Assembly (NCBI RefSeq): GCF_016775475.1
Contig: NZ_JAEUXJ010000017.1
Span: 1-64,000, forward strand
DNA: 64,000 nucleotides
Source of the DNA: Belnapia mucosa
GTDB taxonomy: Bacteria > Pseudomonadota > Alphaproteobacteria > Acetobacterales > Acetobacteraceae
Direction of reading: 5' to 3'
Under the pieces are notes generated by a model. That model was not told the origin of the DNA. It saw only the letters and a program-made list of their open reading frames with translations, and searched no databases. Shown here in pieces: positions 24,773 through 33,709 of this stretch. Numbering within the stretch: position 1 is the first letter of the stretch; every line of letters begins with the position of its first letter. A program made the translations under genes and the position numbers.

Positions 24773-25812
24773 CCCCCAACGGCGCGGCGGGGCCTTCCGT
24801 GCAGCGGGAGAACCACGAGCTCGCGCCGTTGCTGGCGGAGCCCGAGCGCTTCGGCCTCTTCGCGGCCCTGCGGCTGATCGAGGCGGCGCACCCGGACCGG
24901 CCGCGGCTCGGCGAGGCGCGGCGGGCCTGCGACGAGCCGGTGCGCCTCGGCCAGCCTCCGCACCTGCACTTCCCCCCGGCTGCCATCGCCGGCTTCGAGG
25001 CCGCCCGTGGCGGGCGGCCCGCCCGCCTCCGCACCTACGCCTTCGGCCTGTTCGGCCCGCAGGGGCCGCTGCCGCTGCACCTCTCACGCGAGGCGCTCGC
25101 CCGGGTCCGCCACCGCTCGGACCCGGCGCTGGCCGAGTTCTGCGACGTGCTGCACCACCGCCTGCTCTCGCTCTACTGGCGGGCCTATGCAGGGGCCCGG
25201 CCCGCGGTGGAGCAGGACCGGCCGGGCGCGGGCCGGTTCCGGCACCGGCTCGGCGCGGTTGCCGGGCTCGCCGGCCCGGGCTTCGCCGATCGTTCGGCGC
25301 TGCCGGACGGGTTCTCGCTCCATGCCGCCGGGCTGCTCGCGCTGCAATCCCGGCCGGCCGAGGCCCTCACCCGGCTGGTGTCCCTCTACTTCTCGGTGCC
25401 GGCCGGGGTGCGGGAATTCGTCGGCGCCTGGCTCGACATACCGCCCGGGGCACGGACCTACCTCGGCGGCCTGGGCTCGGCCACGCCCCGGCTCGGTCGG
25501 GACACCGTAGTCGGCACCCGCGTCCATCTGCGCGAGCACCGGTTCCGCCTTATCCTCGGCCCGCTCTCGCTACCCGACTTCCTGCGCTTCCTGCCGGACG
25601 GCGAGGCGTGGGAGCCGCTGCGGGCCATCACGCGGCGCGTCCCCGGCCCCGAATTCGACTGGGACCTGCAGCTCGTGCTGCGGCGGGAGGAGGTGCCCGC
25701 CACCGTGCTCAGTGCGGGCACCGGCGGTGTCCGGCTCGGCTGGACGAGTTGGATTGCGACGCGGCGGCGGGAGCGCGACGCGGACGACGTGGTGCTGCTC
25801 GGCAGCGGGTGA
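24736..25812 (+). CDS. tssG: T6SS baseplate protein TssG
   Basis: A 358-residue protein with GGGGAGA just upstream of the ATG at 24736. TssG markers: PERFGLFAALRLIEAAHP, LRTYAFGLFGPQGPLPLHL, and the segment FCDVLHHRLLSLYWRAY. The C-terminus DWDLQLVLRREEVPA, then LGWTSWI is also typical. It partners with TssF in the wedge. It is translationally coupled to tssF by a 37-base overlap and lies 19 bases before clpV. Confidence 0.93.
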   Translation: MAEPYRQPASRLTPNGAAGPSVQRENHELAPLLAEPERFGLFAALRLIEAAHPDRPRLGEARRACDEPVRLGQPPHLHFPPAAIAGFEAARGGRPARLRTYAFGLFGPQGPLPLHLSREALARVRHRSDPALAEFCDVLHHRLLSLYWRAYAGARPAVEQDRPGAGRFRHRLGAVAGLAGPGFADRSALPDGFSLHAAGLLALQSRPAEALTRLVSLYFSVPAGVREFVGAWLDIPPGARTYLGGLGSATPRLGRDTVVGTRVHLREHRFRLILGPLSLPDFLRFLPDGEAWEPLRAITRRVPGPEFDWDLQLVLRREEVPATVLSAGTGGVRLGWTSWIATRRRERDADDVVLLGSG

Positions 25813-25831
25813 GGCAGGTAGGGAGGCAGGG

Positions 25832-28480
25832 ATGTCCACGATCAGCCGCGACGTCGTCTTCGGGAAACTCGGCGGCACCGCCATGCGCACTCTGCGCGAG
25901 GCCTTCGACTTGGCCCGGCTGCGCGGCGACGGCCCGCTCGAGCCGGTGCACTGGCTCGCCATCCTGCTGCGAACTGAGGGCAGCGACTTGCCGCTCATCC
26001 TGGAGCGGCTGGGGGCGGCGCGGGAGGAGGATCTCCATGCCCAGGCGCGGCGCGCCCTGGATGCGCTGCGCGGCGCCCGCTCCGCGCGGCTCGATTTTGG
26101 CCTCGACCTGGAGCTGGCGATCGAGCGCGGCTGGATCAGCGCCAGTCTGGTGTTCGGCGGTGACCGTATCCGCACCGGCCACCTCCTCCACGCCATGCTC
26201 GAGGAGCCTCGGCTCAGGCGCCTGCTCACTGAGATCTCGGGCGCCTTCCGCGGCATGGACGCCGCGGCGCTGGCGGCACGGTTCCAAGAGCTGACCCGCG
26301 GCTCCGCCGAAGCGGCGGAATCGGCTGCCGCCGAGCCGTCCCCATCCGCCGCTGCGGCGGCCAACGCGGCGGCGCCGCCTGGCCGGCAGGGAGGCGCCCT
26401 CACCCGCTTCACGCGGGACCTCACCGAGGAGGCTCGAGCCGGCCGGATCGATCCCGTCCAGGGCCGGGACGCCGAGATCCGCGAACTCGTGGACATCCTC
26501 ATGCGGCGGCGGCAGAACAACCCGATGGTTCTCGGCGAGGCCGGCGTCGGCAAGACGGCGCTGGTGGAGGGTCTGGCCCGACGCATCGCCGCCGGCGAGG
26601 TGCCAGAGCCGATGCGCCGCGTCCGCCTGCTCGCACTCGACGTCGCGGCGATGCAGGCGGGAGCCTCCGTCCGGGGCGAATTCGAGAGCCGCCTTAAGGC
26701 CGTGGTGGAGGAAGTGGCGGCCTCGGAGCGCCCGGTTGTCCTGTTCATCGACGAGGCGCACACGCTGATCGGCGCCGGCGGCGCTGCCGGGACGGGCGAC
26801 GCGGCCAACCTGCTCAAGCCGGCGCTGGCCCGCGGCACGCTGCGTACCATCGCCGCCGCCACCTGGTCGGACTACAAGCGGCATATCGAGCGGGACGCCG
26901 CCCTCGCCCGTCGCTTCCAGGTGGTGCAGGTGGACGAGCCCACGGAGGCGGCGGCCACCGGCATCCTGCGCGGCATGGCGGGCGTGCTGGAGGCGCATCA
27001 CGGGGTGCAAATCATTGAGGAGGCACTGGCGTCGGCGGTGCGGCTCTCCTCGCGCTATGTCCAGGGTCGTCAGCTTCCGGACAAGGCGGTCGCCCTGCTC
27101 GACACTGCCTGCGCACGCGTCGCGATGAGCCAGGGCGCGACGCCGCCGGCGCTGGAGGACACGCGGCGGCGAATCGCCGACCTCGAGCTTGAATCCGCGG
27201 CGCTGTCGCGCGAGCGCCGCATCGGCCTGCCCGATCCCGACCGCGAGGCGGAGATCAACCGGGAGCTCGCGGCGGCGCGCCACGCGCTGGCCGGGCAGGA
27301 ATCGCGCTATGCCACCGAGCGGGAGCTGGTCGGCCGGATCCTGGAGCTCCGCGCCGAGCTGCGCGATAGCACGGTCATCGACAGCGGGGCGCCGCCGGAG
27401 GGTCTGGCGCGGCTCCGTGGCCTGCAGGAGGAGCTGGTCGCGCTCCAGGGCGAGGCGCCGCTGGTGCTGCCGGCGGTGGACCGCCAGGCCGTGGCCACCA
27501 TCGTCGAGGCCTGGACCGGTATTCCGGTCGGGCGGATGCTCACCGACGAGATCGACGCCGTGCTCGGCCTGGAAGGAGCGCTGCGGCGCCGCGTAGTCGG
27601 ACAGGATCACGCCCTCGGGCAGATCGCCCGGCGCATCGAGACGGCCCGGGCCGGTCTCGAGCACGAGGGCAAGCCGAAGGGCGTCTTCCTGCTGGTCGGC
27701 CCCTCGGGCGTCGGCAAGACGGAGACCGCGCTAGCCCTGGCCGAGCAGCTCTTCGGCAGCGACGCGCATATCATCTCCATCAACATGTCCGAGTTCCAGG
27801 AGGCGCACACCGTCTCCACCCTCAAGGGTGCGCCCCCTGGCTATGTCGGCTACGGCGAGGGCGGGCGCCTGACCGAGGCGGTGCGCCGCCGGCCCTACAG
27901 CATCGTGCTACTCGATGAGGTGGAGAAAGCGCATCCGGACGTCCACGAGATCTTCTTCCAGGTCTTCGACAAGGGCGTGATGGAGGACGCCGAGGGGCGC
28001 CGGATCGACTTCCGCAACACGCTCGTCATCCTCACCTCCAATGTCGGATCGGAGCTGGTCATGCGCCTCGCCGCCGATCCCGAATTGCGGCCGGAGCCCG
28101 AGACCTTGGCCCGGGCGCTGCGCGAGCCGCTGCTGCGGGCCTTCCCCGCCGCACTGCTCGGCCGCCTCACCGTCGTGCCTTACCTGCCGCTGGACGACGA
28201 GACGCTGGGCGACATCATCCGGCTCCAGCTCGGCCGCATTGCCGGACGCGTCGCGCGGGCTCAGGGCGTGCCCTTAACCTACGACGACACGGTGGTGGAG
28301 TTCATCCACAGCCGCTGCACCGAGGCGGAGAGCGGTGGGCGCATGATCGACGGCATCCTCACCGGCACCCTTCTGCCCGCGATGAGCCGCGAGATCCTGG
28401 AGCGGCTCCGGGACGGCCGGCCGCTCACCCGCATCCATGTGGGCGTCGCAGACGGGCGGCTGGTCTACGCCTTCGACTGA
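25832..28480 (+). CDS. clpV: T6SS sheath-recycling AAA+ ATPase ClpV (TssH)
   Basis: The ATG at 25832 follows AGGGAGGCAGGG and gives 882 residues; a longer frame reaching 25712 overlaps tssG and is unlikely. An N-terminal Clp repeat domain (about 1-160) and an Ala/Pro linker precede AAA-1 with Walker A GEAGVGKT (235-242) and Walker B LFIDEAHTLIG. AAA-2 carries GPSGVGKTETA (about 623-633) and IVLLDEVEKAHPD. Both ATPase sites look intact. ClpV disassembles contracted TssBC sheaths. Confidence 0.95.
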   Translation: MSTISRDVVFGKLGGTAMRTLREAFDLARLRGDGPLEPVHWLAILLRTEGSDLPLILERLGAAREEDLHAQARRALDALRGARSARLDFGLDLELAIERGWISASLVFGGDRIRTGHLLHAMLEEPRLRRLLTEISGAFRGMDAAALAARFQELTRGSAEAAESAAAEPSPSAAAAANAAAPPGRQGGALTRFTRDLTEEARAGRIDPVQGRDAEIRELVDILMRRRQNNPMVLGEAGVGKTALVEGLARRIAAGEVPEPMRRVRLLALDVAAMQAGASVRGEFESRLKAVVEEVAASERPVVLFIDEAHTLIGAGGAAGTGDAANLLKPALARGTLRTIAAATWSDYKRHIERDAALARRFQVVQVDEPTEAAATGILRGMAGVLEAHHGVQIIEEALASAVRLSSRYVQGRQLPDKAVALLDTACARVAMSQGATPPALEDTRRRIADLELESAALSRERRIGLPDPDREAEINRELAAARHALAGQESRYATERELVGRILELRAELRDSTVIDSGAPPEGLARLRGLQEELVALQGEAPLVLPAVDRQAVATIVEAWTGIPVGRMLTDEIDAVLGLEGALRRRVVGQDHALGQIARRIETARAGLEHEGKPKGVFLLVGPSGVGKTETALALAEQLFGSDAHIISINMSEFQEAHTVSTLKGAPPGYVGYGEGGRLTEAVRRRPYSIVLLDEVEKAHPDVHEIFFQVFDKGVMEDAEGRRIDFRNTLVILTSNVGSELVMRLAADPELRPEPETLARALREPLLRAFPAALLGRLTVVPYLPLDDETLGDIIRLQLGRIAGRVARAQGVPLTYDDTVVEFIHSRCTEAESGGRMIDGILTGTLLPAMSREILERLRDGRPLTRIHVGVADGRLVYAFD

Positions 28481-28843
28481 CCGCGCGCCGCCTCCGCCCC
28501 AGCCCCGCTGCCACCGCCGTCGGGCGGCCCGGGGCTGTGAGCAACGGCACAGATCCCGCCGCGCCGCCGTCGCATGGTTGCGGCACGCCGCCGAGGCGGG
28601 ACACCGCGGGCTGGGCCGGAGCACAGGCCGGGCCGGAGTGGGCCGGGGACCGCGGCGGGCAAGCGGTGGAGCACGCGGGGAGCATGCGCATGCAAGGGAA
28701 CCACGGTCGCCGCCCGAGGGGCGGGAGCCCGATCCGGACGCAGCCGTCGGCTTATGGCCCGGCGACCTCGCGGCCGAGCCGGCGGCCCTGCCACGCCGCC
28801 ACCACGGCGGTCGCCCCTGCAACCGGCGACCGGAGCCCGGATC
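28481..28843. other. Intergenic region between clpV and tagH
   Basis: About 360 bases, the largest gap inside the T6SS cluster. It is GC-rich with no supported gene. The tagH frame is open upstream to 28574, but that stretch lacks a good start and reads as non-coding. A second promoter for tagH to tagF could lie here. Confidence 0.4.
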
Positions 28844-30487
28844 ATGGCCTCGCCTGACCCCGGCGCCGCCGCGACGTGGCAGGCTGCGGCCCCAGTAACC
28901 AGCCTACTTGCCATTGTCATCGAAGAGACCGGCGAGCGGCGCGAACTGGCGGCGAGCGGCACACTCTCCGTCGGGCGTGCCCGGCACAGCGACCTGCTCC
29001 TGGCGGAACCGGGCCCGAACCCGACCGCCTCCCGCCGCCATTGCGTCTTTGCTCTCGGACCAGACGGGGCCAGCGTGACCGACCTCGGCAGCACCAACGG
29101 GACACGGGTGAACGGCACCGCCGTCGTCCCGTACGAGCCAACGCCGCTTGAGGGCGGCGAGGTAATCGAGATCGGCGCCCATCGCTTGGCGGTCGTGCTG
29201 ACGCAGCGCGCGCCACAGGCGGAGGCCGCGGACCTCGTCGGCGGCGATTCCTCGGCGGATCCGTCTGCGGCCGGAACCGGCCAGGCGCCCGGCTGGCGGC
29301 CACCCGCCCAGGACTGGCCGGAGGACGAGGCCGGGACCGGGACGCAGGCGTCCTCGGGGGGCCTGCGGGGGGACCCGCTGGCGGGCGCCTTCCGCGAGGC
29401 GCTCCGACCGCTTCTGCGCGGCGACAGCGGCACCGCTGCCCCTGCCACGCCCGCTTGGCCGCGGCCGGGCGGCGATGCGCCGCAGCACGAGGCGCTTGTC
29501 CCGAACCTCGCCGCGGCGGCCCCACGGGCCGAACTGGCGGATGCGTCCGCAGCGGTCGCCCTGCAGCCGGAAGGCGCTTCCCTTGGTCCCGTGACCGCGT
29601 GGCACAGGGCTGATCCCGTGCTCGAACCACTTGTGGCGGCGGAGGCGGATGGCCCGGCGCTGCCGGAGCCGGCGCGCGACCCGTTCGGGCCCGGCCCCGC
29701 CGGCGGCGCCGCTGCGCCGGCTGGCCTGGACCGGCGGTCCGCGCCGGGCGAGGCCGGGTGGGATCTCCCGCCGCTCGCGGACCTCTCCTCCATCGCCCCT
29801 ACGTCTCCGGCCGAGCGAGAGGCGCACTGCACGGCGGTTCCGGACTCCCCGCTGCTCGCTGCTTTCCTCGTCGGGGCGGAGCAGCCGGCATCCCTCGTCC
29901 AGGGCAGGGACCCGGAGGAATTCTTCCGTGACGCCGGCCGGATCTTCGCCGGCCTCGCCGACGGCCTGCGCAGGCTGCTGGCGGTGCGTGCGGCGGTGAA
30001 GAACTATGCCGGGCTGGAGCGGACGCAGATCGGCCCGGTCTTGAACAACCCGCTCAAGCTCTCGGTCAACGGCCGCGAGGCCGCTGGCGCGCTGCTCGGT
30101 GCACGAGGGGAGGGCTACCTGCCCCCGGCGGCGGCCGTGGAGGCGAGCCTCCGCGACCTGAAGGCACATGAGCTGGGTGTGCTCGACGGTGTCCAGTCCG
30201 CCCTCGAGCAGGCGCTCGGCGAATTCTCGCCCGCCGCGCTCGAACACCGGTTCGGCAGCGCTGGTGGGCTGGCGGCCCTAGTCCCAGGTGGCCGGCGCGC
30301 CCGGATGTGGGACCTCTATCAGGAGCGCTACGCCGAGGTCGCGGCCGCCGCGCGCGCCCACCTGCTGGGCCATCCGAGCAACGTCTTCCGCGCCGCCTAT
30401 GCCCGCGCCGCAGCCGCGGCCACCACTCTTCCGCCACCGCCGCCACCGCCGCCGGGCGGGACCGCCTCCGGGGGGGGGGGCGCATGA
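28844..30487 (+). CDS. tagH: T6SS FHA-domain protein TagH
   Basis: The ATG at 28844 gives 547 residues. An FHA domain occupies about residues 20-115 with the phosphothreonine-binding markers SVGRARHSDL, SRRHC and DLGSTNGTRVNG. A long Ala/Pro/Gly-rich linker follows. The C-terminal domain (about 340-520) is the one specific to T6SS FHA proteins: LADGLRRLLAVRAAVKNYAG and NNPLKLSVNGREA. It is the likely target of the kinase encoded at 13908 and would relay phosphorylation to the membrane complex. The last codons cross an 11-G tract, and the stop overlaps the tssJ start (ATGA). Confidence 0.9.
   Translation: MASPDPGAAATWQAAAPVTSLLAIVIEETGERRELAASGTLSVGRARHSDLLLAEPGPNPTASRRHCVFALGPDGASVTDLGSTNGTRVNGTAVVPYEPTPLEGGEVIEIGAHRLAVVLTQRAPQAEAADLVGGDSSADPSAAGTGQAPGWRPPAQDWPEDEAGTGTQASSGGLRGDPLAGAFREALRPLLRGDSGTAAPATPAWPRPGGDAPQHEALVPNLAAAAPRAELADASAAVALQPEGASLGPVTAWHRADPVLEPLVAAEADGPALPEPARDPFGPGPAGGAAAPAGLDRRSAPGEAGWDLPPLADLSSIAPTSPAEREAHCTAVPDSPLLAAFLVGAEQPASLVQGRDPEEFFRDAGRIFAGLADGLRRLLAVRAAVKNYAGLERTQIGPVLNNPLKLSVNGREAAGALLGARGEGYLPPAAAVEASLRDLKAHELGVLDGVQSALEQALGEFSPAALEHRFGSAGGLAALVPGGRRARMWDLYQERYAEVAAAARAHLLGHPSNVFRAAYARAAAAATTLPPPPPPPPGGTASGGGGA
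30470..30480 (+). repeat. G11 homopolymer at the tagH-tssJ junction
   Basis: Eleven consecutive Gs end three bases before the tssJ ATG and encode the last glycines of TagH. Slippage by one or two bases would shift the TagH stop away from its ATGA overlap and change the distance to the tssJ start site. It may be a phase-variable tract or a sequencing-prone spot. Confidence 0.8.
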
Positions 30488-30957
30488 GGCGGCGCTCCCT
30501 GCCCGCCCTGGCGGCCAGCCTCGCCGGGCCTGTCCTGGCTCCCCCGAGCTGCGCCAGCCGGCCCATGCCGACCCGGCTGGCGCTGCGCGTCTCGGCGAGC
30601 GACGACGTCAACCCCGATGGCGCCGGCATGCCGAAGCCGATCCGAGTGCGCATCCTGCAGCTCGCCGGCATCGCGGCGCTGTCGCGGGCGAGTTTCTTCG
30701 CCCTCGACGCCGACCCGGCGAAGGTGCTCGGCACCGACCTCCTGGCCTCCGAGGACGTGCTCCTCGGCCCCGGCCAGGCAGTGACCCTGGAGCAGGAGGC
30801 GAAGCCCGGAACCCTGTACCTCGGTGTGGTCGGGGCATTCTTCGCCATCGAGAGCGCGCGGTGGCAAGCCTGGGCCCCGGTCAGGCCGGGCGCCAGGAAC
30901 GCCTATGTCGCCCGGCTCGGTACCGCCGCGGCGGCGATTACCAAGGGGGAGACATGA
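30484..30957 (+). CDS. tssJ: T6SS outer-membrane lipoprotein TssJ
   Basis: The ATG at 30484 overlaps the tagH stop and gives 157 residues. The N-terminus (MRRRSLPALAASLAG) is a signal sequence; the probable lipidated cysteine is in APPSC, a poor lipobox because of the prolines. The mature part shows the TssJ pattern: LALRVSASDDVNPDG and PIRVRILQL, then ADPAKVLGTDLL and a beta-rich end. TssJ is the outer-membrane member of the TssJLM complex and contacts the TssM periplasmic domain. It overlaps tssK by ATGA. Confidence 0.9.
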   Translation: MRRRSLPALAASLAGPVLAPPSCASRPMPTRLALRVSASDDVNPDGAGMPKPIRVRILQLAGIAALSRASFFALDADPAKVLGTDLLASEDVLLGPGQAVTLEQEAKPGTLYLGVVGAFFAIESARWQAWAPVRPGARNAYVARLGTAAAAITKGET

Positions 30958-32306
30958 GCAGCTTCGGTCGCGTCCTCTGGTCGGAGGGCATGCTCCTCCG
31001 CACCCAGCACCTGCAGCAGCAGGACCGCTGGGCCGAGGGCCTGGTGCGCTCGGCGACACTCGGCCTTCGGCACCATGGCTGGGGCTTCCGCACGCTGCAG
31101 GTCGAGCAGGGCCTGCTGGCCCAGGGCAGGCTCGCGCTCCGTCGCGCGAGCGGGGTGATGCCGGACGGCACCCCCTTCTCCTTCCCGGACGGCGGCTCCT
31201 GCCCGGAGCCGCTGGAGATCGCCGCCGGGGCAGCGCAGCCGGTGGTCGCGCACCTGGCCCTGCCGGTGCAGCTCGCCGGCGCGCCGGAGATGGATCCGCC
31301 CGGGCGGGAGCCTTCCGGCCTGCGCTACGCCGCGCGTGAGGTCGAGATCCGCGACAGCGTGGCGCAGGCCGACGCGGCCACGGCGCCCCTGCACGTCGCG
31401 GAGCTGCGCTTCCGCCTGCTCGACGGCACGGGGGCGCCGCGCGACGCCTATGTGACCCTGCCCGTCGCTAGGGTGGCTGCGGTGATGGCCGATGGGACGC
31501 TGGTGCTGGACGAAGACTTCCCGGTGCCGTGTCTCGGCTTCGGGACCTCGCCCTACCTGGCCGGCGTCGTCGAGGAGCTCGTCGGCAAGCTGGAGAGCAT
31601 CGCCCGCGAGCGGGCCGCCTTCGTCACCGGCCGGCGCGCCCATGGCGCCGGCGACCTCGCCGACTTCATGGCGCTGCAGCTCTGCAACCGCTACCTCGCC
31701 GGCGCGCGGCACCTCGCGGCGCAGCGCGCGGCGCACCCGGAAGACCTCTACCGTTGGATGCTCGAGCTGCTGGGCGAGGCCTCCAGCTTCGCGGTGCAGG
31801 ATCCGGTGGCGCCCGCGGTCGAGCCCTACCACCACGCCGAGCCCTGGCTCTCCTTCCGGCCGCTCGTCGCCGCGCTGCGGCGCGTGCTGCTCGACCTCGC
31901 GCGGCCCGACCGGCGGGCCATCCAGGTCCCGCTCCGCCTGTTTTGGAGCGGCGCGCGTGCGGCGGAGGTGCAGGACCGGTCGCTCTTCGCAAAGGCGCAT
32001 TTCTACGTCGCTGTGCAGGCCCCTGCGGCGCCGGAGGTGATCCGGCAGCGCCTGCCTGGGCAGATCACCGTGGGCCCGGCCGAGGACCTGCAGAGCATGG
32101 TGCGCTCGGCGGTGCCGGGCATCGCGCTGCGGCACGTGCCGACGATCCCGCGTGAAATCCCGGTGCGGCGGCAGATGGTCTACTTCGAGCTCGACCGAAC
32201 AAGCGAGCTGTGGGGCCGACTGCAGAATTCCGCGGGGCTCGCCATTCACGTCACCGGCGAGCTGCGCGAGGGCATGGAGATGGAGTGTTGGGCCGTCCGC
32301 GGCTGA
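30954..32306 (+). CDS. tssK: T6SS baseplate protein TssK
   Basis: A 450-residue protein whose ATG at 30954 overlaps the tssJ stop, with AAGGGGGAGA upstream. It has the typical start VLWSEGMLLRTQHLQQQDRW, a middle GFGTSPYLAGVVEELVGKL, and the C-terminal segment RQMVYFELDRTSELWGRLQ. TssK trimers connect the baseplate to the membrane complex. Length is normal and the order tssJ-tssK-tssL-tssM is the common one. Confidence 0.95.
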   Translation: MSSFGRVLWSEGMLLRTQHLQQQDRWAEGLVRSATLGLRHHGWGFRTLQVEQGLLAQGRLALRRASGVMPDGTPFSFPDGGSCPEPLEIAAGAAQPVVAHLALPVQLAGAPEMDPPGREPSGLRYAAREVEIRDSVAQADAATAPLHVAELRFRLLDGTGAPRDAYVTLPVARVAAVMADGTLVLDEDFPVPCLGFGTSPYLAGVVEELVGKLESIARERAAFVTGRRAHGAGDLADFMALQLCNRYLAGARHLAAQRAAHPEDLYRWMLELLGEASSFAVQDPVAPAVEPYHHAEPWLSFRPLVAALRRVLLDLARPDRRAIQVPLRLFWSGARAAEVQDRSLFAKAHFYVAVQAPAAPEVIRQRLPGQITVGPAEDLQSMVRSAVPGIALRHVPTIPREIPVRRQMVYFELDRTSELWGRLQNSAGLAIHVTGELREGMEMECWAVRG

Positions 32307-32338
32307 CGCGCGGCCGGCGGCAGGGGAGTGCGCGTGGC

Positions 32339-33709
32339 ATGGACGGCAGCAGCGATCCCTTCGGCCCGATGGACGCCGACACCACTTGGCTCACCCGGCC
32401 GATGCCCGGCGGGCGGGCGGCGCCGGCCCAGGCGCCGCCGGCACCACCCGACCGTCCGCGTGAGCCGACACCGCCGCGGCCACCGCACCGCGCCGGGTCC
32501 GTCGCCGCCATCCTCGGAACCCCGGGGCGGGGGCCGCTCGTGGAGTGCGCCTTCGGCCTGCTCTCGGTGGTGCCGTTGCTGCGCGCCCACACGCCGCCGG
32601 CGCCGCCGGCGCAGATCCGAGTCCAGCTAGAGGAGGAACTCCGGGTCTTCGCCGATCGGGCGCAGTCGCGGGGCGTGGAGCAGCGGCAGGTCGCGCTCGG
32701 CCACTATGCGCTCTGCGCCCTGCTGGACGACGCGGTGCTCAACACGCCCTGGGGCGCGCACGGGACTTGGCGATCCAGCAGCTTGGCTGGTGCCCTGCAC
32801 CACGATGCCGCTGCCGGGGAGCACTTCTTCGGCTACCTGGAGCAGGCTCGGCGGCACCCCGAGCGCAGCCGTCCGGTCCTTGAGCTGATGGGGGCCTGCC
32901 TCGCACTCGGCTTCCAGGGCCGCTACCGCATCGCGCCACAGAGGCGGCTTCCGGCGCTGCAGCAGATCCGCCGCGACGTTCTTGCCACGCTGCGCCGCCT
33001 CGACGGGGCGGGCGAGGGTGAGGATCTCTCGCCGCACTGGCGGGGTGCCGCCCTCGCCCCCGGGCCCGCCGCCCGGCGCATCCCGCTCTGGGTCTCCGCC
33101 ACCGGGGCGCTCACCCTCCTAGGCCTCGCCTATGCCGCCCTCCTCCTGGGGCTGGGTGCCGCGGGCGAGCGGCTCGACGCCGCCATTGCGGCCCTGCCGC
33201 CGGCCAGCCCGGTGGCCATCCTGCGTTCCGCCGCGGCAGAGACCCCGGCGCTGACGCCGGTGCCGGTGCCGGCCGATTCCGGGCTCGAGGCGGGAATCCG
33301 CGCCTGCCTCGCGAAGTCGGGCTACGATGAACCCGGAGCCGTTGGTGGGCTGCCGGAGGGGCTGCGCCTCCGACTTCCCGATGCGGGCCTCTTCGCCTCG
33401 GGCAGCGCCGAACTGCGGCCCACGGTCCAGCCGCTCCTGCTCTGCCTGGCGGAGAGCCTGAAGGGGGCGGAGGGGCGGGTCGCCATCCTCGGGCACACCG
33501 ACGATCGGCCAATGCGCACTCCGCGTTTCCCGAACAACTGGGAACTCTCGCTGGCACGGGCCGAGGCCGTGGCCGCGGTCCTCCGGCCCATGCTGGGTGG
33601 CGAGCGGCTCCGGGTCTTCGGCCGCGCCGACACTGAACCGGTGGCGCCGAATTACACCGAGGCGGGGCGGAGCCGCAACCGGCGCGTCGAGGTGCTCCTC
33701 CTCCGATGA
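32339..33709 (+). CDS. tssL: T6SS inner-membrane protein TssL with OmpA-like domain
   Basis: The ATG at 32339 (GGGGAG upstream) gives 456 residues. A Pro-rich N-terminus precedes the DotU/IcmH domain (about 60-230) with LGHYALCALLDDAVLNTPWG and FFGYLEQARRHPERSRPVLE. One transmembrane helix (about 245-265) follows. The periplasmic part ends with an OmpA-like peptidoglycan-binding domain: GLFASGSAELRP, ILGHTDD, NWELSLARAEAV and GRSRNRRVEVLL. This is the specialised TssL class with its own cell wall anchor. The stop overlaps the tssM start (ATGA). Confidence 0.95.
   Translation: MDGSSDPFGPMDADTTWLTRPMPGGRAAPAQAPPAPPDRPREPTPPRPPHRAGSVAAILGTPGRGPLVECAFGLLSVVPLLRAHTPPAPPAQIRVQLEEELRVFADRAQSRGVEQRQVALGHYALCALLDDAVLNTPWGAHGTWRSSSLAGALHHDAAAGEHFFGYLEQARRHPERSRPVLELMGACLALGFQGRYRIAPQRRLPALQQIRRDVLATLRRLDGAGEGEDLSPHWRGAALAPGPAARRIPLWVSATGALTLLGLAYAALLLGLGAAGERLDAAIAALPPASPVAILRSAAAETPALTPVPVPADSGLEAGIRACLAKSGYDEPGAVGGLPEGLRLRLPDAGLFASGSAELRPTVQPLLLCLAESLKGAEGRVAILGHTDDRPMRTPRFPNNWELSLARAEAVAAVLRPMLGGERLRVFGRADTEPVAPNYTEAGRSRNRRVEVLLLR

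Noticed and set aside
24576..26294. 572-residue plus-strand frame across tssG and clpV
   Set aside because: It lies over two genes with strong family motifs and has shadow-like composition.
28465..30247. Long minus-strand frames across tagH (447 and 455 residues)
   Set aside because: They overlap the well-supported FHA gene and are rich in Arg/Gly/Pro, the usual shadow of high-GC codons.
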